Made by a program: the position numbers and the translations under genes. A DNA stretch of 64,000 nucleotides from Comamonas_C sp026954015 (GTDB lineage Bacteria > Pseudomonadota > Gammaproteobacteria > Burkholderiales > Burkholderiaceae_C): NCBI GenBank assembly GCA_035063785.1, contig JAPSFS010000008.1, positions 62,001 to 126,000 on the forward strand, read 5' to 3'. The notes beneath the pieces were generated by a model. The model had not been told where the DNA came from. It worked only from the letters and a program-made list of their open reading frames with translations, and did no database searches. Positions 45,854 to 55,749 of the stretch are shown one piece after another. How positions within the stretch are numbered: the first letter of the stretch is position 1; each line of letters begins with the position of its first letter.

Positions 45854-46315
45854 TCAAAGAAACTTGATTTCGCCGGCGGGCAGCAGGTAGAGCACGAGTG
45901 CGCGCCCGCCCTTGACCGTCGGCGCATGCTGGCTGCCCGGGCCATAGACCACCCAGCCGGCGCCGTGGCCGTCGAACTTCGCGTCGCCCGTCAGCGGCAT
46001 CACCATGTCGATCTCGCCGTTGGGGTGCACGTGCTGCGGGCCCACGATGGAGTCCATGTCCACCACGTCCACGGAGTAGCCCTGCAGGTCGTCGGCCGGC
46101 TTGAAGATGCGGCCGTAACGGATGCCGCCGCCTTCGCGGTTGCACAGCCAGCCGTCACGCACGCCAGCCTCGCACGTTGCCTGCAACTGGCGAAACGTGT
46201 CGGATGCGGGCCCGTGCTCGGTATTGAGCCAGTCGGCGAGCGAGCGGTCGAGCGGCCTGCCGGCCATCTGGCTCGTGAGCGCCGCCACCTGGCTGCGAAG
46301 TTGTTCTGCGGTCAT
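45854..46315 (-). CDS. DUF4863 cupin-like protein of the box cluster
   Basis: A 153-residue protein of the DUF4863 family with cupin-type features (GPQHVHPNGEIDMVMPLTGD near 92-111, then GWVVYGPGSQHAPTVKGG). The family includes PnbB-type 4-hydroxylaminobenzoate lyases, but members are also regular partners of boxD and bclA, where the role is unknown. Having no nitrobenzoate reductase gene nearby, a role with the benzoyl-CoA pathway seems more likely. It is the first gene of the leftward benzoate operon, facing boxR across a shared regulatory region. Confidence 0.8.
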   Translation of the reverse strand: MTAEQLRSQVAALTSQMAGRPLDRSLADWLNTEHGPASDTFRQLQATCEAGVRDGWLCNREGGGIRYGRIFKPADDLQGYSVDVVDMDSIVGPQHVHPNGEIDMVMPLTGDAKFDGHGAGWVVYGPGSQHAPTVKGGRALVLYLLPAGEIKFL

Positions 46316-46360
46316 ACGCTGAGTCCCACGAAGGAGTGTTCTTTTCGGAAAGTGGCCTTG

Positions 46361-46401
46361 TGCAAAAACTTGCAGTCCAAGGGCCGATGCATTATTGTGC
46401 G
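46361..46401. promoter_or_regulatory. BoxR operators in the divergent DUF4863/boxR region
   Basis: TGCA at 46361 and 46371 form TGCA-N6-TGCA (spacer AAAACT), and TGCA at 46388 with TGCG at 46398 forms a near match. BzdR, the close relative of BoxR, binds exactly TGCA-N6-TGCA palindromes. The second site, read leftward (ACGCACAATAATGCA), is nearly identical to the core of the boxC promoter, so the leftward operon and boxR itself are likely under the same control. Confidence 0.7.
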
Positions 46402-46443
46402 TACGTCATCTTAACCGCCTACCGCGACGTGTCAAGCAATATA

Positions 46444-47421
46444 ATGCCTATTTCCGGGTTATCCCTAAGCCCTACAGGTGAAAACCCGGCCCCGTCGAAC
46501 GGCAAACGAGCGTCCGCCGCGACCCGCTTCGCCAAGGAGGGCGACGTCTTCCTTGCGCAGCTGGGCGAGCGCGTGCGCACGCTGCGCTCGCGCCGCGGGC
46601 TCACGCGCAAGGCCGTGGCGCAGCTTGCGGGCGTGAGCGAGCGGCACCTGGCCAACCTGGAATACGGACAGGGGAACGCCTCCATCCTCATCCTGCTGCT
46701 GATATCCCGTGCCTTGCAGTGCACGATGGCCGAACTGCTGGGCGACGTGACCACCACGAGCCCCGAATGGCTGCTGATCCGTGAAATGCTCACCGGGCGC
46801 GATGAAAAGACGCTGCGGCGCGCGCGCGTTGCCGTCGGCGAGCTGCTGGGCACCGGCGGCGCGCAGGGCGAGGGGTCGCACCCGCGCAGCCAGTTGGTGG
46901 CGCTGATCGGCCTGCGCGGCGCGGGCAAGAGCACGCTGGGAGCGCTGCTGGCGCACGATCTCGGGTTCCCGATGATCGAGCTCAGCCGCGAGATCGAGAA
47001 ATTTGCCGGCTGCAGCGTCGGCGAAATCCAGGGGCTGTACGGCCAGGCGGCGTACCGGCGCTACGAGCGGCGCGCACTTGAAGAAGCAATACAGATCTAC
47101 CCCGAGGCGGTGATCGCCACGCCCGGGGGCATCGTCTCCGACCCGGCCACATTCAATTTGCTGCTTGCGCACTGCACCACGGTGTGGCTCAAGGCGCAGC
47201 CGGAAGACCACATGCGCCGTGTCGCCGCGCAGGGCGATCTGCGGCCCATGGACGCGAGCCACGAGGCCATGAACGACCTGCGCTCCATCCTCGCCGGACG
47301 CGCGGCGTTCTACGCCAAGGCGGAATGGCAACTCGACACCAGCGCGCAATCCGAGGAGGCCACCTTCGTGCTGCTGCGCGACAAGGTTCGCGACCTGCTC
47401 GGCCTCACGCAGGCGCAATGA
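46444..47421 (+). CDS. boxR: BoxR, benzoyl-CoA-responsive regulator (HTH + shikimate-kinase-like)
   Basis: A 325-residue repressor of benzoate genes, of the BzdR/BoxR type. An XRE helix-turn-helix lies at about 42-80 (TRKAVAQLAGVSERHLANLEY), joined by a linker to a shikimate-kinase-like domain from about 150 with the P-loop ALIGLRGAGKSTLGALLA at 153-170. In BzdR this second domain binds benzoyl-CoA as inducer rather than phosphorylating shikimate. The ATG at 46444 (MPISGLSLSP) is chosen; the frame is open further upstream but crosses the operators. It is divergent from DUF4863-boxD-bclA and precedes boxC by 125 bases. Confidence 0.95.
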   Translation: MPISGLSLSPTGENPAPSNGKRASAATRFAKEGDVFLAQLGERVRTLRSRRGLTRKAVAQLAGVSERHLANLEYGQGNASILILLLISRALQCTMAELLGDVTTTSPEWLLIREMLTGRDEKTLRRARVAVGELLGTGGAQGEGSHPRSQLVALIGLRGAGKSTLGALLAHDLGFPMIELSREIEKFAGCSVGEIQGLYGQAAYRRYERRALEEAIQIYPEAVIATPGGIVSDPATFNLLLAHCTTVWLKAQPEDHMRRVAAQGDLRPMDASHEAMNDLRSILAGRAAFYAKAEWQLDTSAQSEEATFVLLRDKVRDLLGLTQAQ

Positions 47422-47505
47422 TGCATTCGAATGCATCTTTACATCCGAACACGCATTAGATTGCATATTTTGCTTGACAACCGGCGAATCACGCATAATA
47501 ATGCA
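47422..47505 (+). promoter_or_regulatory. boxC promoter with BoxR operators
   Basis: A perfect TGCA-N6-TGCA palindrome (spacer TTCGAA) lies at 47422-47435, a single TGCA at 47462 and another at 47502. TTGACA at 47474-47479 is a consensus -35; TAATAA at 47496-47501 with 16-base spacing, or CATAAT at 47494, is the -10, and the last TGCA falls at the expected start of transcription. This arrangement, one operator on the promoter and one upstream, matches that described for the BzdR-controlled promoter. Confidence 0.8.
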
Positions 47506-47546
47506 CGTCATCGCCTTCGTTGAACCTTCATTTCCTGGAGCACGCC

Positions 47547-49211
47547 GTGACGCAAAACCCCACCAGCCGAGTCGAATACCAGACCCACCCCACCCAATAC
47601 AAGCACTGGAAGCTGTCGTTCGACGGCGCCATCGCCACGCTGTCGGCGGATTTCGCCGAGGACGGCGGCCTGCGTCCCGGCTACAAGCTCAAGCTCAACA
47701 GCTACGACCTGGGCGTGGACATCGAGCTGAACGACGCGCTCAACCGCATCCGCTTCGAGCACCCCGAGGTGCGCACGGTGGTGGTCACCAGCCTCAAGGA
47801 CAAGGTGTTCTGCTCGGGCGCCAACATCTTCATGCTGGGGCTGTCCAGCCACGCCTGGAAGGTGAACTTCTGCAAGTTCACCAATGAAACGCGCAACGGC
47901 ATGGAGGACTCCAGCCGCTACAGCGGCCTGAAGTTCCTCGCGGCCGTGAACGGCGCGTGCGCCGGTGGTGGCTACGAACTGGCGCTCTCGTGCGACGAAA
48001 TCCTGCTGGTGGACGACCGCTCCAGCAGCGTGAGCCTGCCCGAGGTGCCGCTGCTGGGCGTGCTGCCCGGCACCGGCGGCCTCACCCGCGTGACCGACAA
48101 GCGCCACGTGCGCCACGACCTGGCCGACATCTTCTGCACCACGAGCGAAGGCGTGCGCGGCCAGAAGGCGGTGGATTGGCGCCTCGTGGACGCCATCGCC
48201 AAGCCGGCGCAATTCGCCGCCGCGGTGCACGAGCGCGCCACCACGCTCGCCGCCGGCAGCGACCGTCCGGCCAACGCCCAGGGCGTGCAGCTCACGCCGC
48301 TGACCCGTACGATCGAAGCCGACGCGCTGCGCTACAGCCAGGTGACGGTGGAAATCGACCGCGCACGCCGCGTGGCGACGCTCACCGTGAAGGCGCCCCA
48401 GGGCGCGCAGCCGCAGGACGTGGCGGGCATCGAAGCCGCGGGCAACGCCTGGTACCCGCTGGTGCTGGCGCGTGAACTCGACGACGCCATCCTGCAGATG
48501 CGCACCAACGAACCGACCATCGGTACCTGGCTCATCAAGACCCAGGGCGATCTGGCCGCCGTGCAGGCGATGGACGCGACGCTCCTCGCCCACAGGAACC
48601 ACTGGTTCGTGCGCGAAACGCTCGGCCTGCTGCGCCGCGTGTTCAGCCGGCTTGACGTGTCCTCGCGCAGCCTGTTCGCGCTCGTGGAGGAAGGCTCGTG
48701 CTTCGGCGGCAGCTTCCTGGAGCTGGCGCTCGCCTGCGACCGCATCTACCACCTCGCGCTGCCCGATGCGCCCGAAAAGGCGCCCAAGATCAGCGTGGGT
48801 GAACTCAACTTCGGCCAGTACCCCATGGCCACCGAACAGAGCCGTCTCGCGCGCCGTTTCTACGACGATGCCGCGGCACTGCAGGCCGTGCGCGCCCGCC
48901 TGGGCCAGCCGCTGGACGCCGACACGGCGCTGGCACTGGGCCTCGTGACCAGCGCGCCGGACGACATCGACTGGCATGACGAAACCCGCATCGCCATCGA
49001 AGAGCGCGTGGCCATGAGCCCCGACGCCCTGACCGGCATGGAAGCCAACCTGCGCTTCAACGGCCCGGAGACCATGATCACCCGCATCTTCGGACGCCTC
49101 ACGGCCTGGCAAAACTGGATCTTCCAGCGCCCCAATGCCGTCGGCGAGAAGGGCGCGCTCAAGGTCTACGGCAAGGGCGAAAAATCCGCCTTCGACTGGA
49201 ACCGCGTCTGA
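47547..49211 (+). CDS. boxC: 2,3-epoxybenzoyl-CoA dihydrolase (benzoyl-CoA-dihydrodiol lyase)
   Basis: Enzyme of 554 residues that hydrolyses and opens the ring of 2,3-epoxybenzoyl-CoA, releasing formate and giving 3,4-dehydroadipyl-CoA semialdehyde. It is a double crotonase-fold protein: first half with VVVTSLKDKVFCSGANIFML near 80 and AVNGACAGGGYELALSCDEILLVDD near 132-156, second half with EEGSCFGGSFLELALACDRIYHL near 380-402. It starts with GTG (47547), preceded by CTGGAGCACGCC; an in-frame TTG nine codons earlier is weaker. It is the first gene of the rightward benzoate operon. Confidence 0.96.
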   Translation: MTQNPTSRVEYQTHPTQYKHWKLSFDGAIATLSADFAEDGGLRPGYKLKLNSYDLGVDIELNDALNRIRFEHPEVRTVVVTSLKDKVFCSGANIFMLGLSSHAWKVNFCKFTNETRNGMEDSSRYSGLKFLAAVNGACAGGGYELALSCDEILLVDDRSSSVSLPEVPLLGVLPGTGGLTRVTDKRHVRHDLADIFCTTSEGVRGQKAVDWRLVDAIAKPAQFAAAVHERATTLAAGSDRPANAQGVQLTPLTRTIEADALRYSQVTVEIDRARRVATLTVKAPQGAQPQDVAGIEAAGNAWYPLVLARELDDAILQMRTNEPTIGTWLIKTQGDLAAVQAMDATLLAHRNHWFVRETLGLLRRVFSRLDVSSRSLFALVEEGSCFGGSFLELALACDRIYHLALPDAPEKAPKISVGELNFGQYPMATEQSRLARRFYDDAAALQAVRARLGQPLDADTALALGLVTSAPDDIDWHDETRIAIEERVAMSPDALTGMEANLRFNGPETMITRIFGRLTAWQNWIFQRPNAVGEKGALKVYGKGEKSAFDWNRV

Positions 49212-49223
49212 CACTGCAGCAGC

Positions 49224-49251
49224 GGCGCGCGCGGCAGATGCCCGGCGCGCC
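49224..49251 (+). other. Intercistronic hairpin between boxC and boxB
   Basis: GGCGCGC at 49224-49230 pairs with GCGCGCC at 49245-49251, and an inner GGC-AGAT-GCC completes a GC-rich stem-loop. There is no T-tract, so it is not a classical terminator; a role in mRNA stability or in partial attenuation between boxC and boxB is possible. It is unrelated to the dispersed palindrome. Confidence 0.5.
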
Positions 49252-49316
49252 ACAGTCCTGAACCCGCCATACGCTCGACTCTCCACCCCCCACTTTCGAC
49301 ACACCAGGAGCACCCC

Positions 49317-50744
<1,428 letters not shown>

Positions 50745-50803
50745 AATTGGTATGAAATAGGGCTCTGGCACTTGCTGGACAAGCGCCAGCAGCTACTGTT
50801 TGA
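50745..50803. repeat. Dispersed palindrome, full copy (R8), between boxB and boxA
   Basis: Left arm GGCTCTGGCACTTG at 50761-50774, loop CTGGA, right arm CAAGCGCCAGCAGCTACT at 50780-50797, flanked by AT-rich ends. It fills the boxB-boxA gap and stops just before the AGGAGG ribosome-binding site of boxA (50806-50811). It can form a hairpin in the mRNA but lacks a T-tract on the plus strand, so boxA should still be transcribed. Confidence 0.7.
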
Positions 50804-50816
50804 ATAGGAGGCCCCC

Positions 50817-52127
50817 ATGGACATGGCTGATACCGCGCTCATCAAGCAGCACTTGATCGATCCGGAAATCTGCATACGCTGCGGCGCGTGCGAGGCCGCC
50901 TGCCCGATCGACGCGATCACGCACGACGACCGCAACTACGTGGTGGACGTGAGCATCTGCGAAAGCTGCCGCGCCTGCATACCGGTGTGCCCGACGGGCG
51001 CGATCGACAACTGGCTCACCGTGCCGCGCGCGGCCGCCTACAGCCTGGAGCAGCAGTTCAGCTGGGACCAGCTCCCGGCCGAACTCACGCCCGCGCAACT
51101 GGCCGAATTCGGCGTGAGCGACGTGGCGGAAGAAGCGCCGCTCACGCAAAAGGAAGTGGCGCAGGCACAGGCCCAGCAGGCACCCGCCGCCGAACCCGAC
51201 CCCACGGGCGAGACGCCGTTCGACCCCGCGCAATTCAACGCGCCGCAGCCGCCGTGGTCGGCCGCGCACGCGTACAGCAACCTCTACGGCCCGCGCGCCG
51301 AACAAAAGACCATCACCGCCACGGTGGCCGGCACGCTGCGCGTGACGCAGGTGGGCACCGAATACGACACGCACCACATCGTGCTCGACTTCGGCGCCAT
51401 GCCGTTTCCCGTGCTCGAAGGCCAGTCCATCGCGGTGCTGCCGCCGGGCCTGGACGCGCGCGGCAAGCCGCACGTGCCGCGCCAGTACAGCATCGCGAGC
51501 CCGCGCAACGGCGAGCGCCCGGGCTACAACAACATCAGCCTCACGATCAAGCGCGTGCTGCAGGACTACGACGGCAACCCGGTGCGCGGCGTCGCGAGCA
51601 ACTACATGTGCGACCTCAAGGTGGGTGACCAGGTGCAGGTGATCGGGCCGTTCGGCACGAGCTTCCTCATGCCCAACCACCCCAAGAGCCACATCGTGAT
51701 GATCTGCACCGGCACCGGCAGCGCGCCGATGCGCGCGATGACCGAGTGGCGTCGGCGGCTGCGCAAGAGCGGCAAGTTCGAGGGCGGCAAGCTGATGCTG
51801 TTCTTCGGCGCGCGCACCAAGGAAGAGTTGCCCTACTTCGGCCCGCTGCAAGGCCTGCCCAAGGATTTCATCGACATCAACTTCGCGTTCAGCCGCACGC
51901 CCGGCGCGCCCAAGAAATACGTGCAAGACGCGATGCGCGAGCGCGCGGCCGACCTGGTGCCGCTGCTCACCGACCCCAACGCGTACTTCTACGTCTGCGG
52001 CCTGAAGGCGATGGAGGAAGGCGTGATGCTGACGCTGCGCGACATCGCCACCGACGCGGGACTCGATTGGAACGAAGTCGGGGGCGCGCTCAAGCGCCAG
52101 GGCCGGCTGCACCTGGAAACCTATTGA
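50817..52127 (+). CDS. boxA: benzoyl-CoA 2,3-epoxidase, reductase subunit
   Basis: NADPH-dependent reductase of 436 residues feeding electrons to BoxB. Two 4Fe-4S clusters near the N-terminus: C19, C22, C25, C29 (CIRCGACEAACP) and C48, C51, C54, C58 (CESCRACIPVCP). A linker rich in Ala, Glu and Pro follows (about 95-150), then a ferredoxin-NADP reductase module with RQYSIASPRNGERPGYNNISL near 222 (FAD), MICTGTGSAPMRAM near 300 (NADP) and the C-terminal aromatic Y436. The ATG follows AGGAGG at six bases. Its stop overlaps the next start (TGATG). Confidence 0.96.
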   Translation: MDMADTALIKQHLIDPEICIRCGACEAACPIDAITHDDRNYVVDVSICESCRACIPVCPTGAIDNWLTVPRAAAYSLEQQFSWDQLPAELTPAQLAEFGVSDVAEEAPLTQKEVAQAQAQQAPAAEPDPTGETPFDPAQFNAPQPPWSAAHAYSNLYGPRAEQKTITATVAGTLRVTQVGTEYDTHHIVLDFGAMPFPVLEGQSIAVLPPGLDARGKPHVPRQYSIASPRNGERPGYNNISLTIKRVLQDYDGNPVRGVASNYMCDLKVGDQVQVIGPFGTSFLMPNHPKSHIVMICTGTGSAPMRAMTEWRRRLRKSGKFEGGKLMLFFGARTKEELPYFGPLQGLPKDFIDINFAFSRTPGAPKKYVQDAMRERAADLVPLLTDPNAYFYVCGLKAMEEGVMLTLRDIATDAGLDWNEVGGALKRQGRLHLETY

Positions 52128-52912
52128 TGGACACGCTGCAGATCTCGCGCCCCGCTGCCGGCGTGGCGCAGGTGCTGATGAACCGCCCCGCGGTCTTCAA
52201 CGCCTTTGACGAAGCCATGATCGCGCAGCTCGACGCCGCGTTCGTGCAGCTCGCCGACGACCCCACCGTGCGCGTGATCGTGCTCGCGGGCAGTGGCAAG
52301 CACTTCAGCGCCGGGGCCGACCTGCAATGGATGCAGCGCGCCGCGCAGGCCGACCGCGCCTGGAATCTGGCCGACGCCGAACGCTTCGCCGCGATGCTCG
52401 CGCGCATCGAACAAAGCCCCAAGCCGACGGTGGCGCGCATCCAGGGCGCGGCGCTGGGCGGCGGCGTGGGCCTGGCGTGCGTCTGCGACATCGCCATTGC
52501 CGCCGACAACGCGAGCTTTGCCGTGAGCGAGGCCAAGTTCGGCATCATCCCCTCGGTGATCGGGCCCTACCTGCTCAACGCGGTGGGGCGCCGCCAGGCG
52601 CGGCGACTGGCACTCAGCACCACGCGCATTGGGGCCGATGAGGCGCTGCGCATCGGCCTCGTGCAGGAGGTGGTGGCACAGGGCGCGCTCGACGACGCGG
52701 TGCAGCGCACCGTGGCCGACCTGCTCGTGGGCGGGCCGATGGCGCAGATGGAAATCAAGCAGCTCTACGACCAGTTGCCCGGCGGGCCGGTGACGGCCGA
52801 GGCGCGCGCGCTCACCGCGCATACCATTGCACGCATCCGCGGCACGGACGAGGCGCGCGAGGGTTTCGCCGCATTCCTCGGCAAGCGCAAGGCCTCGTGG
52901 AATCCCCAATGA
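52127..52912 (+). CDS. enoyl-CoA hydratase/isomerase of the box lower pathway (first copy)
   Basis: A crotonase-fold protein of 261 residues. The oxyanion segment VLAGSGKHFSAGADLQWMQ lies near 51-69 and the active loop GAALGGGVGLACVCDIAIAADNASFAVSEAKFGIIPSV in pieces near 107-144, with the glutamate in SEAKFG. It probably acts on 3,4-dehydroadipyl-CoA or a derived enoyl-CoA, as PaaF or PaaG do in phenylacetate breakdown. It starts on the TGATG of the boxA stop and overlaps the dehydrogenase gene by four bases, so it belongs to the same transcript. Confidence 0.9.
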   Translation: MDTLQISRPAAGVAQVLMNRPAVFNAFDEAMIAQLDAAFVQLADDPTVRVIVLAGSGKHFSAGADLQWMQRAAQADRAWNLADAERFAAMLARIEQSPKPTVARIQGAALGGGVGLACVCDIAIAADNASFAVSEAKFGIIPSVIGPYLLNAVGRRQARRLALSTTRIGADEALRIGLVQEVVAQGALDDAVQRTVADLLVGGPMAQMEIKQLYDQLPGGPVTAEARALTAHTIARIRGTDEAREGFAAFLGKRKASWNPQ

Positions 52913-54384
52913 GCACACCCCAAGACATTCTCCTCATCGGCGTTGGCGTGATGGGCCAGGGCATCGCACAGGTAGCGGCGCAGGCCGGCCACCGCGTGTT
53001 CCTCTTCGACCAGCTCGACGGCGCGGCCGTGAAGGCGCGCGGCAAGATCGCCGCCACCTTCGACAAGCTCGTCGCCAAGGACAAGCTGACCCGGGCCGAC
53101 GCTGACGCCACGCTCACGCGCCTCGTGCCCATCGCCACGCTGGCCGACGGCAAGAGCGCACTGCTCGCGATCGAGGCCGTCATCGAGCGCCTGGACGTCA
53201 AGCACAGCCTGTTCCAGCAGCTTGAAGACCTGCTGCCCGAGGGCGCGATCCTCGCGACCAACACCTCGTCGATCAGCGTCACCGCGATCGGCGCGGGCCT
53301 CAAGCGCCCCGAGCGGCTCGTGGGCATGCACTTCTTCAACCCCGCACCGCTGATGAAGCTCGTCGAGGTGGTGCACGGTCTGCGCACTGACGCGGCCATC
53401 GCTACCCAGGTGGAACAGCTCGCCCGCGCCTGGGGCAAGACGCCGGTGCACACGCGCAGCACACCCGGCTTCATCGTCAACCGCATCGCCCGCCCCTACT
53501 ACGCCGAGGCGTTGATGCTGCTGCAGGAGCGCGCGCTCGCGCCCGAGCAACTCGACGCGCTGCTGCGCGGCGCGGGCTTTCGCATGGGCCCGTGCGAGCT
53601 CATGGACCTGATCGGGCTCGATACCAACTACGCCGTCACGCAGACGGTGTTCGCCGCCAACTTTTATGACCGGCGCTTCACCCCCAGCCTGGTGCAGCGC
53701 GAGCTGGTCGAAGGCGGCCTGTACGGGCGCAAAAGCGGTCAGGGCTTCTACCGCTACCCGGAGGGCGCGCCCGCGCTCACACCCTGCGCGAGCACCGCGC
53801 TTGCGCCGGGCCGCGGCATCGAGGTACACGGCAGCGGCGCGGTGGCCTCCCTGCTCGCCGAGGCCGCGCGCGAGCACGGCGTGACGCACGCACGCGCCAG
53901 CGCGTGGACGGGCGTGCAGGTCGGCGCGCTGCAACTGCGCCAGACCGACGGCCGCCCCGCGTGGCAGATTGCCCAGAGCGAAGGCGTGGCGCACGTGGCG
54001 GTGTTCGACGAACTGCCCACGACGGCGGGCGGCGCGATCGCGTTCGCCGCCGCGCACCCGCAGGATGCGGCGCAGGCCGCGGGCGTGCTCGCCGCGCTTG
54101 GCTGGCAGCCGGTGCAGATGGCCGACGCGCCCGGCCTCGCCGTCGCCCGCACGCTGGCGATGCTCGTCAACGAAGCCGCCGACGCGGTGCTGCAGGGCGT
54201 GTGCACGCCCGACGGCGCGGACGCGGCGATGAAGCTGGGCGTCAACTACCCGGCGGGGCCGTTCGAGTGGCTCCAGCGCCTGGGTCGCGCGCGCGTGGTG
54301 CACCTCATTGAGGCGCTCGACGCCTGCTACCGCGGCGAACGCTACCGCGTGAGCCCCTGGCTGCGGCGGGGAGAGACCACGTGA
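52909..54384 (+). CDS. 3-hydroxyacyl-CoA dehydrogenase, PaaH-like
   Basis: NAD-dependent dehydrogenase of 491 residues, most likely oxidising 3-hydroxyadipyl-CoA to 3-oxoadipyl-CoA. N-terminal Rossmann motif ILLIGVGVMGQGIAQVAAQAG near 6-26, TNTSSISVTAIGAGLKRPERLVGMHFFNPAPLMKLVE (pieces at 119-155) with the catalytic histidine, and TPGFIVNRIARPYYAEAL near 180. After the first HCDH_C domain there is a further region and a second HCDH_C-like repeat (LGVNYPAGPFEWLQRLG near 442), as in long PaaH/PaaC proteins. The ATG overlaps the hydratase stop by four bases, and its stop overlaps the next GTG. Confidence 0.92.
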   Translation: MSTPQDILLIGVGVMGQGIAQVAAQAGHRVFLFDQLDGAAVKARGKIAATFDKLVAKDKLTRADADATLTRLVPIATLADGKSALLAIEAVIERLDVKHSLFQQLEDLLPEGAILATNTSSISVTAIGAGLKRPERLVGMHFFNPAPLMKLVEVVHGLRTDAAIATQVEQLARAWGKTPVHTRSTPGFIVNRIARPYYAEALMLLQERALAPEQLDALLRGAGFRMGPCELMDLIGLDTNYAVTQTVFAANFYDRRFTPSLVQRELVEGGLYGRKSGQGFYRYPEGAPALTPCASTALAPGRGIEVHGSGAVASLLAEAAREHGVTHARASAWTGVQVGALQLRQTDGRPAWQIAQSEGVAHVAVFDELPTTAGGAIAFAAAHPQDAAQAAGVLAALGWQPVQMADAPGLAVARTLAMLVNEAADAVLQGVCTPDGADAAMKLGVNYPAGPFEWLQRLGRARVVHLIEALDACYRGERYRVSPWLRRGETT

Positions 54385-55151
54385 GCATCCGCATCGAGCC
54401 GCAAGAAAACGGCGTGGTCGAAGTCGTCTTCGGCCCGGCGGGCGAGCTGCCCGTGTGCACCGCTGCAGACCACTCGCGCCTGGCCACGATCTGGGGCGAG
54501 CTGGCGCAAGAGCCGGCGCACCGCGTGATCCTCGTGCGCAGCGAGGGCAAGGGCTTTTCCGCCGGTGGCGACATGGACCTGCTGCAGGACATGCTCGCCC
54601 AGGAAGCGGTGCGTCAGCGCGTGATGCGCGAGGCACGCGCCATCGTGCAGGGCATGATGGATTGCGACCTGCCCGTCATCAGCGCGATCAACGGCGCCGC
54701 CGCGGGCGCGGGCGCCGCCGTCGCGCTCATGGCCGACATCTCGATCGCGGCGGAAAACGCCAAGCTGCTGGACGCGCACACCAGGCTGGGCGTGGCCGCT
54801 GGCGACCACGCCGCCGTCATCTGGCCGCTGCTGTGCGGCATGGCCAAGGCCAAATACCTGCTGCTCACCTGCGCGCCAGTGAGTGGCGCGGAAGCCGAGC
54901 GCATTGGCCTCGTGAGCCTGAGCGTGCCGCCCGAGCAGTTGCTGGCCCGCGCCCGCGAAATCGCCGCGCGGCTCGCCGCGGGCAGCCGCACCGCGCTCGG
55001 CCACACCAAGCGCAGCCTGAACCACTGGCTGCGCGCGGCCTGGCCCGCGTTCGAGCACTCGCTGGCGCTCGAATTCCTCGACTTCGCGGGCGGCGACGCG
55101 CGCGAGGGCGTCGCCTCGTTCACCGAAAAGCGCCCGCCACGCTTTGCCTGA
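54381..55151 (+). CDS. enoyl-CoA hydratase/isomerase of the box lower pathway (second copy)
   Basis: A second, dissimilar crotonase-fold protein, 256 residues. The oxyanion loop is ILVRSEGKGFSAGGDMDLLQ near 51-70 and the second loop INGAAAGAGAAVALMADISIAAENAKLLDAHTRLGVAAGDH in pieces near 104-145. Where the first copy has a glutamate (SEAKFG), this one has DAHTRLG and AAGDH, so it may be an isomerase moving the 3,4 double bond to the 2,3 position. It starts with GTG overlapping the dehydrogenase stop (GTGA). Its task relative to the other copy is inferred. Confidence 0.87.
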   Translation: MSIRIEPQENGVVEVVFGPAGELPVCTAADHSRLATIWGELAQEPAHRVILVRSEGKGFSAGGDMDLLQDMLAQEAVRQRVMREARAIVQGMMDCDLPVISAINGAAAGAGAAVALMADISIAAENAKLLDAHTRLGVAAGDHAAVIWPLLCGMAKAKYLLLTCAPVSGAEAERIGLVSLSVPPEQLLARAREIAARLAAGSRTALGHTKRSLNHWLRAAWPAFEHSLALEFLDFAGGDAREGVASFTEKRPPRFA

Positions 55152-55184
55152 ACGCGCCCGCGCCCGCGCGTTAGCATCGACGCC

Positions 55185-55610
55185 ATGAAATACGCCGAAC
55201 TCCAGGTAGACCAGGCGCTGCACGCCGGCCCCTACACCGTGAGCGAGGAAGAAATCCTCGCCTTCGCCCGCCAGTGGGACCCACAGTGGTTCCACACCCA
55301 GCCCGAGCGGGCCGCCACCGGCCCATGGAAGGGCCTGATCGCAAGCGGCTGGCATACCTGCTGCATCGCGATGCGGCTGGCGGTCAACGAATTCCTGGGC
55401 GACTCCGAGTCCTACGTCTCTCCGGGGCTGGACGCCATCCGCTGGATGCACCCCGTACGCCCCGGCGACACGCTCACGCTCGACATCACCGTCACCGGCA
55501 AGCGCACCACCAAGGCGGGGCTGGGCCTCATCCAGTGGCACTGGGTGATGACGAACCAGGACGGCACCATGGTGCTGTCCATCGACGCATCGAACCTGTT
55601 CAAGATTTGA
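55185..55610 (+). CDS. MaoC-family (R)-hydratase-like protein
   Basis: A 141-residue hot-dog-fold protein. The catalytic D-x4-H motif is FARQWDPQWFHTQPE near residues 27-41, followed by GLIASGWHTCCIAMRLAVNEF near 50-70 and VRPGDTLTLDITVTGKRTT near 93-111, all typical of MaoC-like dehydratases. It ends the rightward benzoate operon, 33 bases after the second hydratase. It could hydrate an enoyl-CoA intermediate; with two crotonase-fold hydratases already present, its substrate is open. No thiolase gene follows, so the last step must be encoded elsewhere. Confidence 0.88.
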   Translation: MKYAELQVDQALHAGPYTVSEEEILAFARQWDPQWFHTQPERAATGPWKGLIASGWHTCCIAMRLAVNEFLGDSESYVSPGLDAIRWMHPVRPGDTLTLDITVTGKRTTKAGLGLIQWHWVMTNQDGTMVLSIDASNLFKI

Positions 55611-55749
55611 GCGCGCCGCGCGCCGTCGCGCGATCGGCGTCCGCCGCGTTTCGTTGCCAGCGCACCGTGGCCATTGCGGCGGCCCGTGCACGTCGGCACG
55701 CTGCGGAGTATCCTGATTTGGTCATGGGAATGTGTGGAGGCACAGCACT

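Noticed and set aside
52765..54636. A 623-residue minus-strand frame opposite the hydroxyacyl-CoA dehydrogenase
   Set aside because: Antisense shadow of a gene with clear motifs and overlaps to its neighbours.
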